Assembly: GCA_947479995.1 (NCBI GenBank)
Contig: CANKBT010000238.1
Coordinates: 1 to 5,327 of the forward strand
Direction of reading: 5' to 3'
Source: Frankiaceae bacterium
GTDB lineage: Bacteria > Actinomycetota > Actinomycetes > Mycobacteriales > SCTD01
DNA length: 5,327 nt
Position 1 is the stretch's first letter. Each line of letters begins with the position of its first letter. The translations under genes and the position numbers were made by a program. This document shows, piece after piece, positions 5,060 to 5,327 of this stretch. The notes below the pieces were generated by a model. That model saw nothing but the letters and a program-made list of their open reading frames with translations, was not told the DNA's origin and searched no databases.

Positions 5060-5327
5060 ATGAGCCGGGCGCTGCGCGACGACCTCGACCGGCTCACCGA
5101 CCGCCTCGTGCTCGCCATCCTCGAGGAGGACCCCACCTACGCCGGGCCCGGCGTGCCGCGCGACGACCTGTGGCGCTCCTGCCACGACAACCTGGAGCGC
5201 ATCCTCGGCGTGCTCAGCGGCGACCTCCCGCCGGGCGAGGACGTCTTCGACGCCCCGCGCGAGACCGGGCACCGGCGCGCCGAGCAGGGCCTGCCGCTGT
5301 CGGCGGTGCTGCACAGCTTCAGCGTCG
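5060..5327 (+). CDS. Probable PucR/CdaR-type regulator, RsbRD-like N-terminal domain (truncated by window edge)
   Basis: 89 residues are visible and the frame is still open at the right edge. The sequence is helical and acidic: DDLDRLTDRLVLAILEEDP, then PRDDLWRSCHDNLERILGVL, then RETGHRRAEQGLPLSAVLHS. The last segment, G-xRRAEQG-xPL-xxxLHSF, matches the pattern at the start of actinobacterial PucR-family transcription factors (RsbRD_N-like domain), which normally continue into a GGDEF-like and a C-terminal helix-turn-helix region; these lie outside the window. If confirmed, it would be a DNA-binding regulator, probably sensing a small molecule. ATG 5060 is chosen for its GAGG; GTG 4994 would add 22 residues. 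It lies 189 bases after the hydrolase stop behind its own candidate promoter, so a link with the upstream genes is unproven. Confidence 0.7.
   Translation, partial: MSRALRDDLDRLTDRLVLAILEEDPTYAGPGVPRDDLWRSCHDNLERILGVLSGDLPPGEDVFDAPRETGHRRAEQGLPLSAVLHSFSV

Noticed and set aside
4994..5062. GTG 4994 as start of the PucR-like regulator
   Set aside because: In frame and possible, but lacks a Shine-Dalgarno sequence and adds a Pro/Arg-rich stretch; ATG 5060 with GAGG at eight bases is better supported. Kept only as an alternative.
3905..5314. 469-codon minus-strand frame opposite the hydrolase and regulator
   Set aside because: Low-complexity Arg/Ala/His/Pro translation with no motif; the plus strand has a clear catalytic triad across the same bases.

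Overview
The window is chromosomal DNA from a very high-GC bacterium, almost certainly an actinomycete. Third codon positions are nearly all G or C, three of the five main CDSs start with GTG, and the enzymes read like actinobacterial branched-chain amino acid (BCAA) biosynthesis proteins. No transposon, phage, CRISPR or RNA gene was recognised. The region looks like core metabolism rather than an island, so novelty has to be sought in regulation and gene context.

Left half, minus strand. Dihydroxy-acid dehydratase ilvD (3447 to 1756) is followed by a large dyad at its stop codon, and then by the acetolactate synthase large subunit ilvB (1553 to the left edge, C-terminus outside the window). 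The 202-base gap between them holds a complete transcription attenuator. It has a promoter (-35 TTGACT, 17-bp spacer, -10 CACTCT) and an apparently leaderless 8-residue leader peptide, MRHLLVVP, with tandem Leu-Leu-Val-Val codons. An 8-bp hairpin begins at the leader stop, and an intrinsic terminator with a U-run lies 38 bases before ilvB. IlvB makes the acetohydroxy acids and IlvD dehydrates the dihydroxy acids two steps later; ilvN and ilvC would be expected beyond the left edge.

Right half, plus strand. A 168-bp divergent promoter region separates ilvD from a two-gene unit: a small two-helix membrane protein with a bacterial PH-like domain (3616-3999, resembling mycobacterial Cfp6), overlapping by 8 bases an alpha/beta hydrolase (3992-4870) with a visible Ser-Asp-His triad. 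After a 189-base gap comes the start of a probable PucR/RsbRD-type regulator (5060 to the right edge).

A recurring start signal ties the window together. Three places show CAnnnT, exactly six bases, then GTG: the ilvB leader peptide, the PH-domain gene, and a 13-codon mini-ORF ahead of the regulator. This is the arrangement expected for leaderless transcripts whose first base is the G of GTG.
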